Positions 45,035 through 53,564 of a stretch of DNA of 64,000 bases are shown one piece after another. Numbering within the stretch: position 1 is the first letter of the stretch; the number at the start of each line of letters is the position of its first letter. The stretch lies in contig NZ_JANQDU010000002.1 of assembly GCF_024723735.1 (NCBI RefSeq), forward strand, positions 883,001 to 947,000, in the 5' to 3' direction. This DNA is from Frigidibacter sp. ROC022. GTDB lineage: Bacteria; Pseudomonadota; Alphaproteobacteria; Rhodobacterales; Rhodobacteraceae. Below the pieces are notes generated by a model, which was not told the DNA's origin, searched no databases, and saw nothing but the letters and a program-made list of their open reading frames with translations. A program made the position numbers and the translations under genes.

Positions 45035-45574
45035 TCAGCGTGCCGGATCGGGCGGCGCCGCCGGGGTCTTGAGCCCCAGCCGCCGCAGCCGCGCCAGCTC
45101 GGCATACTGGTCCAGCTCATAGGGCCGATAGGCCTTGAAATATACGTTCACGTTGAACAGCCGCTCCAGCAGCCTGCCGTCGTTCTTGCGCCGGTATTCC
45201 AGATCGGCGGCGGCCAGCTCGTCGCGGATGCCGGCCTGGATGCCGTAGCGTCCGGCGTGATTCAGCAGCCCGGTGTCCGCCGCCGGGATGCCGGAGCGGG
45301 TCAGGACCGAAGGATTGCCGCCCAGGGCAGCCACCGCATCCTGATCCGGAGTCGGGTCGGTCAGGTTGCTGCCGCCCGGCGTCGGTTCGGGCAGGGTGGC
45401 GAAATCGGGCGGCGCCTGCAGCGGCTTGCCGGGAAGGATCGAGAACTCGTCCGGCCCCTGGGTTGACTTGATGTTGAGAAGCCGCGGCTCCTTGTCGCCA
45501 GAACAAGCGCTGACGGTCAGGACCGCAGCCAGCAGCAGCGCCAAGCTTCGCCCGCCCTCAACCCGCATTCCCAT
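45035..45574 (-). CDS. DUF3035 lipoprotein, BamF-like
   Basis: Outer-membrane lipoprotein of 179 residues with the lipobox LTVSAC (lipidated C24). Residues about 41-64, GPDEFSILPGKPLQAPPDFA, match the short motif shared by BamF of Caulobacter-type BAM complexes and the N-terminal part of E. coli BamC. This suggests that it binds BamD in the outer-membrane protein assembly machinery. DUF3035 proteins are restricted mainly to alphaproteobacteria. The ATG at 45574 has GGCAGGAG upstream. It lies between lspA, which encodes the lipoprotein signal peptidase that would mature it, and the M16 pair. Confidence 0.88.
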   Translation of the reverse strand: MGMRVEGGRSLALLLAAVLTVSACSGDKEPRLLNIKSTQGPDEFSILPGKPLQAPPDFATLPEPTPGGSNLTDPTPDQDAVAALGGNPSVLTRSGIPAADTGLLNHAGRYGIQAGIRDELAAADLEYRRKNDGRLLERLFNVNVYFKAYRPYELDQYAELARLRRLGLKTPAAPPDPAR

Positions 45575-45634
45575 AGCTCCTGCCTGTGCCTCAGCCCGTC
45601 TTTGACATGTGTTTAGCCTAGCTTTCGGGGCGCG

Positions 45635-46135
45635 TCACGGGGTCTTTGCCCGGTCGGTCCACAGGATCAGCCCCGCGGCACCCGCAAAAATCGCGATATC
45701 GGCCACATTGAACGCATATGGATTGTCGATCCCGCAACAGGACATGTTCAGAAAATCGGCCACCGCGCCATAGATCAGCCGGTCGATCACGTTGCCGAGC
45801 GCCCCGCCGATCAGCAGCCCGGCGGCGATCTGGGCCCGCCGGTTGTCCGGTTCGCGCCGCACCCAGATCAGCACCCAGGCCGAAATCGCCAGCGCTACCC
45901 CGATCAGCAGCCAGCGCGTCAGATCCGAGTTGCTGGACAGCAGCCCGAAGTTCACGCCCTCGTTCCAGGCCATCCGGAAGGTCAGATAGGGCGGCCAGAG
46001 CTCGATCACCCCGGACCGGTGCAGGCCCAGAAGATGCACCACCAGCACCTTGCTGGCCTGATCCAGCGCAATCACGACCAGTGCCGTCTGCCACAGCGCC
46101 CGGGAAGGCAGGATGGGGGATGCCCGGCGGCCCAT
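45635..46135 (-). CDS. lspA: Lipoprotein signal peptidase (signal peptidase II)
   Basis: Inner-membrane aspartic protease of 166 residues that removes signal peptides from lipid-modified prolipoproteins. Four membrane helices are visible, and the catalytic aspartates are D118 in GNVIDRL and D146 in FNVADIAI. The conserved WNEGVNFGLL segment is also present. The ATG overlaps the purH stop (TGATG), and the BamF-like lipoprotein gene follows after 60 bases. Confidence 0.96.
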   Translation of the reverse strand: MGRRASPILPSRALWQTALVVIALDQASKVLVVHLLGLHRSGVIELWPPYLTFRMAWNEGVNFGLLSSNSDLTRWLLIGVALAISAWVLIWVRREPDNRRAQIAAGLLIGGALGNVIDRLIYGAVADFLNMSCCGIDNPYAFNVADIAIFAGAAGLILWTDRAKTP

Positions 46136-47721
46136 CAGTGACGGAAATGCCGCATGCCGGTAAACACCATCGCCAGCCCGGCTTCGTCCGCCGCCTCGAT
46201 CACCGCGTCGTCCCGCATTGAGCCGCCCGGCTGGATCACCGCCGTCGCCCCGGCCTCGGCCGCGGCCAGCAGCCCGTCCGGGAAGGGGAAGAACGCGTCC
46301 GAAGCGACGACCGAGCCGACCGCAGGCGGCTGCGCCAGCCCCAGGGCCTCGGCCATGTCCTGCGATTTGCGGGCGGCGATTCGGCTGCTGTCGACCCGGC
46401 TCATCTGCCCGGCGCCGACGCCCACCGTGGCGCCGTCCTTCACATAGACGATGGCATTGGACTTCACATGCTTGGCCACCTTCCAGGCGAACAGCAGATC
46501 GTCCATCTGGGCTTCGGTCGGCGCCTTTCTGGTCACCACCTTCAGATCGGCGCGGGTCAGCCGGCCGTTGTCCTTGTCCTGCACCAGGAACCCGCCCGCG
46601 ACCTGCCGGAAGGTCAGCATGGGCGCCGAGGGGTCGGGCAGCGAGTCGGTCAGCAGCAGCCGCAGGTTCTTCTTCTTGGCGAACAGCTCCACCGCCTCGG
46701 GCGCGGCGTCGGGGGCGATGACCACCTCGGTGAAGATCTCGCAGATCGCCGCGGCGGTCTCGGCATCCAGGGTCCGGTTCAGCGCCACGATGCCGCCGAA
46801 GGCCGAGGTGCGGTCGCAGTCATAGGCCCGGGCATAGGCTTCGGCCAGGGTTGGGGCGCTGGCGACGCCGCAGGGGTTGGCGTGCTTGATGATCGCGCAG
46901 GCCGGGGTCTCGCGGTCGAATTCGGCGACCAGCTCGAAGGCCGCGTCAGTGTCGTTGATGTTGTTGTAGGACAGCTCCTTGCCCTGCAGCTGCCGCGCCG
47001 TGGCGACGCCGGGCCGGGCCGAACCGTCGGTATAGAAGGCCGCTGCCTGATGCGGGTTCTCGCCATAGCGCAGGGTCTGCGCCAGGGTGCCGGCAAAGGC
47101 GCGCCGCTTCGGGGTCCTGACGTCGATCGCCGCCGCCATCCAGGTCGAGACCGCCGCATCATAGGCCGCGGTCCGGGCATAGGCCACCTGCGCCAGCCGC
47201 TGCCGGAATGCCCGCGTCGTCGCGCCTTCATGCGCCGCCATCTCGTCCAGCAGGGGCCCGTAATCCTCGACATCGACGACGACATTCACGAAGCCATGGT
47301 TCTTGGCCGCCGCCCGGATCATCGCCGGGCCGCCGATGTCGATGTTCTCGATGCAGGTGTCGTAGTCCGCGCCCTTGGCGACGGTTGCCTCGAACGGATA
47401 GAGGTTGACCACCAGCAGGTCGATCGGCCCGATGCCATGCGCCTCCATCGCCGCCAGGTGCTCGGGATTGTCGCGCAGCGCCAGCAGCCCGCCATGCACC
47501 GCCGGATGCAGGGTCTTCACCCGGCCATCCATCATCTCGGGAAAGCCGGTCACATCGGCCACGTCGCGCACCGTCAGCCCGGCCTCGCGCAGCATTGCCG
47601 CGCTGCCGCCGGTCGAGAGCAGTTCCACCCCCATTCCGGCCAGAGCCTTTGCCAGGTCCAGAAGCCCGGTCTTGTCGCTGACCGACAGCAGGGCGCGGCG
47701 GATGGGGTGCAGGTCGGACAT
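46135..47721 (-). CDS. purH: Bifunctional AICAR formyltransferase / IMP cyclohydrolase
   Basis: Cytoplasmic enzyme of 528 residues that completes de novo IMP synthesis. The N-terminal cyclohydrolase domain has [20 protein letters not shown] and ELLSTGGSA; the C-terminal transformylase domain has [25 protein letters not shown] and the C-terminal [19 protein letters not shown]. Its start at 47721 lies 33 bases after the heparinase-like gene, and it overlaps lspA by one base. Confidence 0.97.
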   Translation of the reverse strand: MSDLHPIRRALLSVSDKTGLLDLAKALAGMGVELLSTGGSAAMLREAGLTVRDVADVTGFPEMMDGRVKTLHPAVHGGLLALRDNPEHLAAMEAHGIGPIDLLVVNLYPFEATVAKGADYDTCIENIDIGGPAMIRAAAKNHGFVNVVVDVEDYGPLLDEMAAHEGATTRAFRQRLAQVAYARTAAYDAAVSTWMAAAIDVRTPKRRAFAGTLAQTLRYGENPHQAAAFYTDGSARPGVATARQLQGKELSYNNINDTDAAFELVAEFDRETPACAIIKHANPCGVASAPTLAEAYARAYDCDRTSAFGGIVALNRTLDAETAAAICEIFTEVVIAPDAAPEAVELFAKKKNLRLLLTDSLPDPSAPMLTFRQVAGGFLVQDKDNGRLTRADLKVVTRKAPTEAQMDDLLFAWKVAKHVKSNAIVYVKDGATVGVGAGQMSRVDSSRIAARKSQDMAEALGLAQPPAVGSVVASDAFFPFPDGLLAAAEAGATAVIQPGGSMRDDAVIEAADEAGLAMVFTGMRHFRH

Positions 47722-47754
47722 GGAGTTCCTTTCAGGTCGGTGGCGGCCGGACGT

Positions 47755-49521
47755 TCAGTCCAGCCAGGGCGTATCGTCGCGTTCCAGGTCGCGGATCGCC
47801 AGCGGCACTTCCTGCGCCTTGGCCAGCGACCAGCGGACGCGGCTCGCATAATCTATCGCGGCGGCGCTGAGAACCACCTGTTTCGTCGCACGCGGTCGCA
47901 GCCGTCCCCGCTCCAGGTAGACGCTGGGTTCCAGCGACAGATCGGCGACCCCGTCGTGCCGGAACACCCAGACCTCGCCCGAGCGCAGCACCATCGACAC
48001 CGCGGTGCCGCCCATGTCGAGCTCGGCATCGACCTCGGGATGCAGATGAAACCGCAGGGCAAAGCGGATTCCCTGCAGCGCCACCCGGTCCAGCGCCCGG
48101 TCGAACGTGGCGCGATGCGCGTCGTTGACCGCCGCCAGAGTGTCCTCGCCGCCCAGGCTGCGCCCGTCCTGGGCGAATTCCAGCCGCCGCATATGGGTCA
48201 GACCGTGGGTCCGGACATAGCCGTCATGCGCGGCGATGATCTCGGTCCCGTCCTCGCCGGTCGCCTGCTGCACCCGCACGTCCTCGGGCACCTCGACCAG
48301 GTAGTCCCGGGTCCGGTCGGCGCCGAAGCGCAGCGGCCCGAAGCGCGACGAGCTGTAGCCGACGATCTCCAGCGTCGAATGCGAGGCCGTTGCCCGCCCC
48401 GCCATCCGCCAGGCCGCCCCGAAGGACCGGCCCGAGCCGCAATTGACCAGCAGCGGCCGCCGCCCCGAGGTGACCTCGATCGCCAGCGTCGAGGCATGGC
48501 CGTTGCGCGAAGCGGCGCCCTTGGGCGGCGAGGCGGCATCCATGATCAGCGAGGTCCGGCCATAGGTGGCGCGGGCATAGCCCATGTGCAGCCCGGGCAG
48601 CGGCAGGCTGCGCACCCCCGAGGCCGCCAGCGCCGTGTCCAGCCGCCCGTCCGGGCCGCGCCCGCCGCCGTGGAACCGCGCCAGCCCGCCGTCGGAATGG
48701 CGCAGCGCCCGCAGGCTGGGCGCCATCCGCTCCAGCGCCGCCAGATGCGCCGGCCCGGCCATCATCCCGGCCTCGGACAGCGCCGCCGAGGCCCAGTTCA
48801 GCAGGGTGAAGATATCCAGCAGCTCTTCCGGGTTGCGGGTCGGGATCCCGCCGTCCAGGTCGATCGTCCTTTCGCATTCGGCGGCCAGCGACCGCAACGC
48901 CGGCTGCACGAAACGGCTCATCCCGTCCAGCGACAGCCCGGCGACGATCAGCCCGGTCAGCGCCTCGAAGCGCGGCAACCCGGGCGAGGCCGCCTGCCAG
49001 CGCCGGCCCAGGAACAGCGTCTGCTGCGCCAGCGAGCGGTAGAAGCCGTCCTGCAACGGCTTGTCGGCGCCCATCATCAGGAACAGCGCATGGTTGATCC
49101 AGCGGATCAGCCGCCGCCCGGTCAGGTCCGGAGTCCATCCCGGCCCATGGCCCCGGGCGCAGATCTCCAGCCACTCGGCCAGCCAGCGCTGCGCCAGCTT
49201 GCGCGCCGCGGTGTCGCCCACTGCCGCCAGGTCGTCGAGCCAGGCAAAGCCCTGCGCCTCGGCGGCAAAGGTCGGATCGGGATCGGGCAGCGAGAACAGC
49301 GGCGTCCCCGGCTCGGCCTGTACCAGGATTCCCGCGAACATGTAGTTTCCGGCCAGAAGCTGCCGGCCCCGGGCGAAACTGCCGATCGTGCGCGGCTCGG
49401 GCTGCGACACGAATCCGGTGGCCGCCCGGGCAAAGCCCGCCAGCCTGGCATGCAGCCGGTTCATCACCCTGACCCGCCGCGCAGGTCCGCCTGCCGTCTC
49501 GACCACCCCGAGCCTGCTCAT
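47755..49521 (-). CDS. Heparinase II/III family protein
   Basis: Large protein of 588 residues. The N-terminal half is an alpha-helical toroid (GWTPDLTGRRLIRWINHALFLM and LARFHGGGRGPDGRLDTAL are characteristic), and the C-terminal half is the beta-sheet heparinase II/III domain, with GHASTLAIEVTSGRRPLLVNCGSG and SHSTLEIVGYSSSRFG. No signal peptide is visible. In this lineage the family is found next to rsmB and purH; its substrate is unknown and it may act on a cell-surface polysaccharide. The start at 49521 is the first ATG; rsmB ends 58 bases upstream. Confidence 0.85.
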   Translation of the reverse strand: MSRLGVVETAGGPARRVRVMNRLHARLAGFARAATGFVSQPEPRTIGSFARGRQLLAGNYMFAGILVQAEPGTPLFSLPDPDPTFAAEAQGFAWLDDLAAVGDTAARKLAQRWLAEWLEICARGHGPGWTPDLTGRRLIRWINHALFLMMGADKPLQDGFYRSLAQQTLFLGRRWQAASPGLPRFEALTGLIVAGLSLDGMSRFVQPALRSLAAECERTIDLDGGIPTRNPEELLDIFTLLNWASAALSEAGMMAGPAHLAALERMAPSLRALRHSDGGLARFHGGGRGPDGRLDTALAASGVRSLPLPGLHMGYARATYGRTSLIMDAASPPKGAASRNGHASTLAIEVTSGRRPLLVNCGSGRSFGAAWRMAGRATASHSTLEIVGYSSSRFGPLRFGADRTRDYLVEVPEDVRVQQATGEDGTEIIAAHDGYVRTHGLTHMRRLEFAQDGRSLGGEDTLAAVNDAHRATFDRALDRVALQGIRFALRFHLHPEVDAELDMGGTAVSMVLRSGEVWVFRHDGVADLSLEPSVYLERGRLRPRATKQVVLSAAAIDYASRVRWSLAKAQEVPLAIRDLERDDTPWLD

Positions 49522-49579
49522 CCGTTGTTTTGCGGCAGTTTACCGCCCGCAGTCGCGGGAGTCATGTCCGTTCGGCCGG

Positions 49580-50884
49580 TCATGCCCCGGCCTTGCGGAA
49601 AGCCGCTATGTGAAATCCGTCCATGCCGCCCCGCTCGGCCCAGAAATCCGGCCGCAGCCGCAGCTGCCCGGGCGCCGGAGACCATTCGGGTGCAAGGTCC
49701 AGCGCCGCAATCGCCGCCGGATCGGGCCGCAGGTCGGGATGCCGGCCCGGCAGCGCCTCGGCCTGGGCCTCGCCCTCTTCGGGCAGAAGCGAGCAGGTGC
49801 AGATCACCAGCCGCCCGCCGGGCCGCAGCAGCGCCGCCGCCCGGTCGGCCAGCGCCGTCTGCAACGCGGTCAGCGGCGCCAGGTCGATCTCGGGCCGGAC
49901 CCGCGGCAGGTCGGGATGCCGGCGCAGCGTGCCGGTGGCCGAACAGGGCGCGTCCAGCAGGATCGCATCATAGGGCCCGCCCTCGAAATGCAGCGCATCG
50001 GCGGTCACGCAACGCGCGCTCAGCCCGGTGCGGGCCAGGTTCTCGGCGACCCGCTGCATCCGCGGCCCCGAGATATCCAGCGCCGTGACATCGGCCCCGG
50101 CGGCGGCCAGCTGCATGGTCTTGCCGCCCGGCGCCGCGCAGAGGTCCAGCACCGTCTCGCCCGGCCGTGCCGCCAGCACCCGCGCCGGCAGCGCCGCGGC
50201 GGCGTCCTGCACCCAGAAGCCGCCGGTGCCATAGCCGGGCAGGGTCGAGACCTGCACCGGGCCGATGATCCGCACCGATCCGGTCGGCAGGGCCGCGCCG
50301 CCGGTGGCCTCGGCCAGCGCCGCGGCATTGCCGTCGCGCGGCGTCAGGTCCAGCGGCGGGGCACTGGCAAAGACCGCTTCCATCGCCGCAACGGTTTCCT
50401 TGCCCCAGGCGGCGACCAGCCGCTTGCGCAGCGGCTTGGGCAGTTGCGGTGGCGTCATGCTTGCGAAATCGGGCGGCTGCACGGCGATCTTGCGCAGCAC
50501 CGCATTGACCAGACCCGAAAGCCGGGCGGTCTCGGCATCCTCCTTGGCCAGCTGCACGGCGGCATGGACAACCCCATGTGCCGCCCCGCCCTGTGCCAGT
50601 TCGACGATTCCCAGCCGCAGCAGGTTCAGGATCGGCTCCGGCGGCCGCTGCCGCAGGAAGGGCCCCAGCAGCTTGTCGGTGCGGCCGATCTGGCGCAGGG
50701 TCTCGGTCGCCAGCCGTCCGGTGCGGGCGGCATCGCCGGGGGAAAGGTCTTTCGTCACTTCGGGCAGGGCCTCGGAAAGCATCTTCTGCCCGGCGGTCAC
50801 CAGGGTCAGCAGCTTGACCGCCTGGCGACGCGGATCGCCGCCGCCTCGTGGCCTGTCGCCCGTTCCTGCCGATGCCCGCGCCAT
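49580..50884 (-). CDS. rsmB: 16S rRNA (cytosine(967)-C5)-methyltransferase
   Basis: RNA methyltransferase of 434 residues. An N-terminal NusB-like helical domain (residues 1-150, for example DKLLGPFLRQRPPEP and VNAVLRKIA) precedes the Rossmann methyltransferase domain. The SAM motif is DLCAAPGGKTMQLAAAGA; the catalytic cysteines lie in DAPCSATGTLRRHPD and CTCSLLPEEGE. I start at the ATG at 50884 (MARASAGTG); the frame continues upstream to 50968 but that part covers the promoter and the ribosome site of the divergent gene. It begins the rsmB - heparinase - purH - lspA operon. Confidence 0.94.
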   Translation of the reverse strand: MARASAGTGDRPRGGGDPRRQAVKLLTLVTAGQKMLSEALPEVTKDLSPGDAARTGRLATETLRQIGRTDKLLGPFLRQRPPEPILNLLRLGIVELAQGGAAHGVVHAAVQLAKEDAETARLSGLVNAVLRKIAVQPPDFASMTPPQLPKPLRKRLVAAWGKETVAAMEAVFASAPPLDLTPRDGNAAALAEATGGAALPTGSVRIIGPVQVSTLPGYGTGGFWVQDAAAALPARVLAARPGETVLDLCAAPGGKTMQLAAAGADVTALDISGPRMQRVAENLARTGLSARCVTADALHFEGGPYDAILLDAPCSATGTLRRHPDLPRVRPEIDLAPLTALQTALADRAAALLRPGGRLVICTCSLLPEEGEAQAEALPGRHPDLRPDPAAIAALDLAPEWSPAPGQLRLRPDFWAERGGMDGFHIAAFRKAGA

Positions 50885-50952
50885 GTGTCGCCCTTGCCCA
50901 CTGCCTGCGCGGGCTATATCAGCCCAAGGGTCAGAGACAAGGAGCCCTGCCC

Positions 50953-51141
50953 ATGGCTGACGAGACAACAGACCGCCCCGATCTGCCCCCCGCCGCCCGC
51001 CGCGCCCTGGCCGAAGCCGCCGAGCGCCGCAAGAAGGCCGACGCCGCGCCGCCGCTGCCGGTGGAGCTGGGCGGCCGCGACGGACCCGAGCCGGTGCGCT
51101 ACGGCGATTACGAGAAAAAGGGCCTCGCGGTCGATTTCTGA
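50953..51141 (+). CDS. DUF1674 / SDHAF4-like succinate dehydrogenase assembly factor
   Basis: Small cytoplasmic protein of 62 residues. The C-terminal motif GGRDGPEPVRYGDYEKKG and AVDF match the conserved end of SDHAF4 (GPxPTRYGDWExKG...DF), a factor that helps flavinated SdhA join the succinate dehydrogenase complex. The N-terminal half is a charged helix (ARRALAEAAERRKKADA). The ATG at 50953 follows AAGGAG. It is divergent from rsmB and stands alone. The succinate dehydrogenase genes themselves are not in the window. Confidence 0.88.
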   Translation: MADETTDRPDLPPAARRALAEAAERRKKADAAPPLPVELGGRDGPEPVRYGDYEKKGLAVDF

Positions 51142-51280
51142 CCGGGCCCCGGAAGGCCGGCCATCCGGCGGCCAGTCGCCCGCCGGTCTCGCCGCGACCA
51201 CGACCCGCCCGGGATCAGGCTGCGGGGCCGCCCGCCGCGCCAACGGTCAAGACTGAATTAACCATAACAGCCGTCCCCAG

Positions 51281-51304
51281 AGAAAACCCTTTCAGATCAA
51301 GGGT
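51281..51304 (-). terminator. Intrinsic terminator of dgcNA operon
   Basis: On the minus strand, stem ACCCTT (51304-51299) and AAGGGT (51291-51286) around loop GATCTGA, followed by TTTCT. It begins 27 bases past the dgcA stop. The 14-bp perfect palindrome GTCCCCATGGGGAC at 51315-51328, right after the stop, may add a second hairpin. Confidence 0.6.
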
Positions 51305-51314
51305 ATGACCCCCC

Positions 51315-51328
51315 GTCCCCATGGGGAC
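51315..51328. repeat. Perfect 14-bp palindrome GTCCCCATGGGGAC
   Basis: A fully self-complementary sequence lying two bases past the end of dgcA (minus strand). It could be a hairpin at the transcript end or a dyad operator for a gene on the other side; no protein match is known. Confidence 0.4.
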
Positions 51329-51330
51329 GC

Positions 51331-52296
51331 TCAGCCCCAGAGGTCGGGATCGGCCGGATGGGCGCCCTGATCGTCATATCGGATCGGCGTGGCCCGGTCT
51401 TCGGCCAGCAGCAGCGGTCCGTCCAGATCGGTCCATTCGGCGCCCTGGGCCAGCAGGATCGCCGGGGCCATCGCCAGGCTCGACCCGACCATGCAGCCGA
51501 CCATGATCCGGTAGCCCTGCTTGCGGGCCTCGTCCCGCAGCGCCAGCGCCTCGGTCAGCCCGCCGGTCTTGTCCAGCTTGATGTTGATGACGTCGTATTT
51601 TCCCTTCAACGCCGCCAGCGTCGCCCGGTCATGACAGCTCTCGTCGGCGCAGACCGGCAGCGGCCGCTCGATCTCGGCCAGCAGGTCGTCCTGCCCGGCG
51701 GGCAGCGGCTGCTCGACCAGTTCGACTCCCAGCCGGACCAGATGCGGCGCGAGATCGGAATAGACCTCGGCGGTCCAGCCCTCGTTGGCGTCGATGATGA
51801 TCCTGGTGTTCGGCGCACCGCGGCGCACCGCCTCCAGCCGTGCCATGTCCTCGGGCGTGCCCAGCTTGATCTTCAGCAGCGGCCGCGCCGCATGCCGCGC
51901 CGCCGCCGCCTGCATCTTCTCGGGCGTGTCGAGCGACAGGGTGAAGGCGGTCACCACCGGCACCGGCGCCGACAGCCCGGCCAGTTCCCAGGCCCGGCGG
52001 TTCTCGGCCTTCGCCTGGTGGTCCCACAGGGCACAGTCCAGCGCGTTGCGGGCCGCGCCGGCCGGCAGCCGCGATTGCAGCGCCGCCCGGTCGCTCTCTC
52101 CCTGGACCGAGAGGATTTCCCCGGTCACCGAGTCGAGCGATTCGCCATAGCGCGCATAGGGCACGCATTCGCCGATTCCCTCGCCGCGGTCATCCGAGAC
52201 CCGGACGGTCAGCACTTTCGCCTCGGTCCGGGAGCCGCGCGAGATGGTGAAGGTCTCGGCCAGCTTGAAACTGTCGGGGGTGACGGTGATCTGCAT
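51331..52296 (-). CDS. dgcA: N-acetyl-D-glutamate racemase / dipeptide epimerase family (DgcA)
   Basis: Enolase-superfamily enzyme of 321 residues. The metal and catalytic residues are in LLKIKLG (KxK), IIIDANEGW, ELVEQPLP, CADESCHD and INIKLDKTGG, the pattern of L-Ala-D/L-Glu epimerases. In marine bacteria the homologue DgcA racemises N-acetyl-D-glutamate in a D-glutamate degradation route together with DgcN. The start at 52296 overlaps the dgcN stop (TGATG), so the two are one operon. If the partner were absent, dipeptide epimerase would be the natural call; the pairing with DgcN makes the racemase role more likely. Confidence 0.85.
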   Translation of the reverse strand: MQITVTPDSFKLAETFTISRGSRTEAKVLTVRVSDDRGEGIGECVPYARYGESLDSVTGEILSVQGESDRAALQSRLPAGAARNALDCALWDHQAKAENRRAWELAGLSAPVPVVTAFTLSLDTPEKMQAAAARHAARPLLKIKLGTPEDMARLEAVRRGAPNTRIIIDANEGWTAEVYSDLAPHLVRLGVELVEQPLPAGQDDLLAEIERPLPVCADESCHDRATLAALKGKYDVINIKLDKTGGLTEALALRDEARKQGYRIMVGCMVGSSLAMAPAILLAQGAEWTDLDGPLLLAEDRATPIRYDDQGAHPADPDLWG

Positions 52297-53297
52297 CAGA
52301 TCGCTCCCAGTGCATCGACCAGCCGCCCGGCGCCGTGACGATAGGGATCGACGGTGGGCAGACCCATCCGGGCCTCGGTCTCGGCACAGTAGTCCAGCGC
52401 CTCCTGATCGCTCATCGCCTGGGTGTTGATCGCGATGCCGACCGCCTGGCAGGCCGGGTTGGCGACCCGGGCCAGCGTCAGGGCGGTGTCGCGGAGCTGT
52501 TCCAGCGTCGGCAGCTTGTAGCCGGGCAGTCCGCGCATGTGGCTGCGGGTCGGCTCGTGGCAGAGGATCAGCGCGTCGGGCTGGCCGCCGTGGATCAGCG
52601 CCATGGTGACGCCGGAATAGGAAACATGGAACAGGCTGCCCTGACCCTCGATCAGGTCCCAGTGGTCCGGGTCGTTGTCGGGCGTCAGCCACTCGATGGA
52701 GCCCGCCATGAAGTCGGCCACCACGGCATCCAGCGGCACCCCGTCGCCGGTGATCAGGATTCCGGTCTGGCCGGTGGCGCGGAAGCTGCAATCCATGCCC
52801 CGGTTGCGCATCTCGCGGTCGATGCAGAGCGCGGTATACATCTTGCCGATCGAGCAATCGGTGCCGACCGCCAGCAGCCGCTTGCCGCTGCGCTTCACCC
52901 CGTTGGCGATCGGGTATTTCACCTCGGGCACCCGGACGTCATGCAGTTGCCGGCCATGCCGTGTCGCGGTGGCGACCAGGTCGGCTTCGTCCTGCAGCAG
53001 GTTGTGCAGGCCCGAGGCAAGGTCGAAGCCCTGCTCCAGCGCCGTGTGCAGCACCGCCTTCCAGGCCTCGGAGATCACCCCGCCCCGGTTGGCGACGCCG
53101 ATCACCAGGGTCTTGGCGCCGGCCGCATGGGCCTCGGCCAGGTCCATGTCGGGCAGCTTCATGTCGGCCTTGCAGCCCGGCATCCGGTACTGACCGACGG
53201 CATTCTCGGGGCGCCAGTCGCGGATGCCCTGCGCGACCTTGGCGGCCAGCGGGTCCGGCGCGTCGCCGAGGAACAGGAGGTAAGGGGTTTCGATCAT
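52296..53297 (-). CDS. dgcN: DUF1611 family N-acetyltransferase (DgcN, D-glutamate)
   Basis: Protein of 333 residues of the DUF1611 family. Conserved stretches are LLFLGDAPDPLAAKVAQGI at the N-terminus, the P-loop-like VGTDCSIGKMYTAL, and IEGQGSLFHVSYSGVTMALIHG. DgcN acetylates D-glutamate at the amino group; DgcA then inverts the N-acetyl product, and deacetylation gives L-glutamate. The ATG at 53297 has GGAG eight bases upstream; a GTG at 53306 would add three residues. The pair is divergent from mcl1 across a 267-bp region. This function rests on homology to recent work on marine bacteria. Confidence 0.85.
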   Translation of the reverse strand: MIETPYLLFLGDAPDPLAAKVAQGIRDWRPENAVGQYRMPGCKADMKLPDMDLAEAHAAGAKTLVIGVANRGGVISEAWKAVLHTALEQGFDLASGLHNLLQDEADLVATATRHGRQLHDVRVPEVKYPIANGVKRSGKRLLAVGTDCSIGKMYTALCIDREMRNRGMDCSFRATGQTGILITGDGVPLDAVVADFMAGSIEWLTPDNDPDHWDLIEGQGSLFHVSYSGVTMALIHGGQPDALILCHEPTRSHMRGLPGYKLPTLEQLRDTALTLARVANPACQAVGIAINTQAMSDQEALDYCAETEARMGLPTVDPYRHGAGRLVDALGAI

Positions 53298-53564
53298 CGC
53301 AGGCACTCCGAGGGGCGTTTCAGGCGAGCGTAACTCTATTCAGATGCGGCGGGAATGGGTCACAATTCTTGACCCGTCTGGCAGAAAATGCGGGAGAATT
53401 TTGCGCGATGCGTCGAAATGGAAGAAGGAATGTGCAACCTGTCGGATAGGGACGCAATTTATGCCGCGTTGCAGAGCGATTCTGCGGCCGCGAAGAGAGC
53501 TTGCGGAGGGCGGCGCAATATTCTAACGAACAGCAGTAAAGTTGCGCAACAAAATGAGCCTGCC
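53298..53564 (+). promoter_or_regulatory. Divergent dgcN / mcl1 regulatory region
   Basis: A relatively A+T-rich 267-bp region that should contain promoters for both dgcNA and mcl1. It has several TTGC/GCAA half-sites: the perfect palindrome GTTGCGCAAC at 53541-53550, 15 bases before the mcl1 start, GCAATTTATGCCGCGTTGC at 53454-53472, and TTTTGCGCGATGCG at 53399-53412. These resemble the TTTGCAAA-like sites of regulators of short-chain acyl-CoA genes, but no regulator gene is in the window, so assignment is inference. Confidence 0.5.

Noticed and set aside
46468-50088. A 1206-codon plus-strand frame opposite purH and the heparinase-like gene
   Set aside because: Rich in H, R, Q and P with no recognisable domain; it is an antisense frame produced by high third-position GC in the real minus-strand genes.
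53388-53564. The mcl1 frame extends 59 codons upstream of 53565
   Set aside because: The extension is unlike the Rhodobacter sphaeroides protein, which begins MSFR, and it covers the regulatory half-sites.
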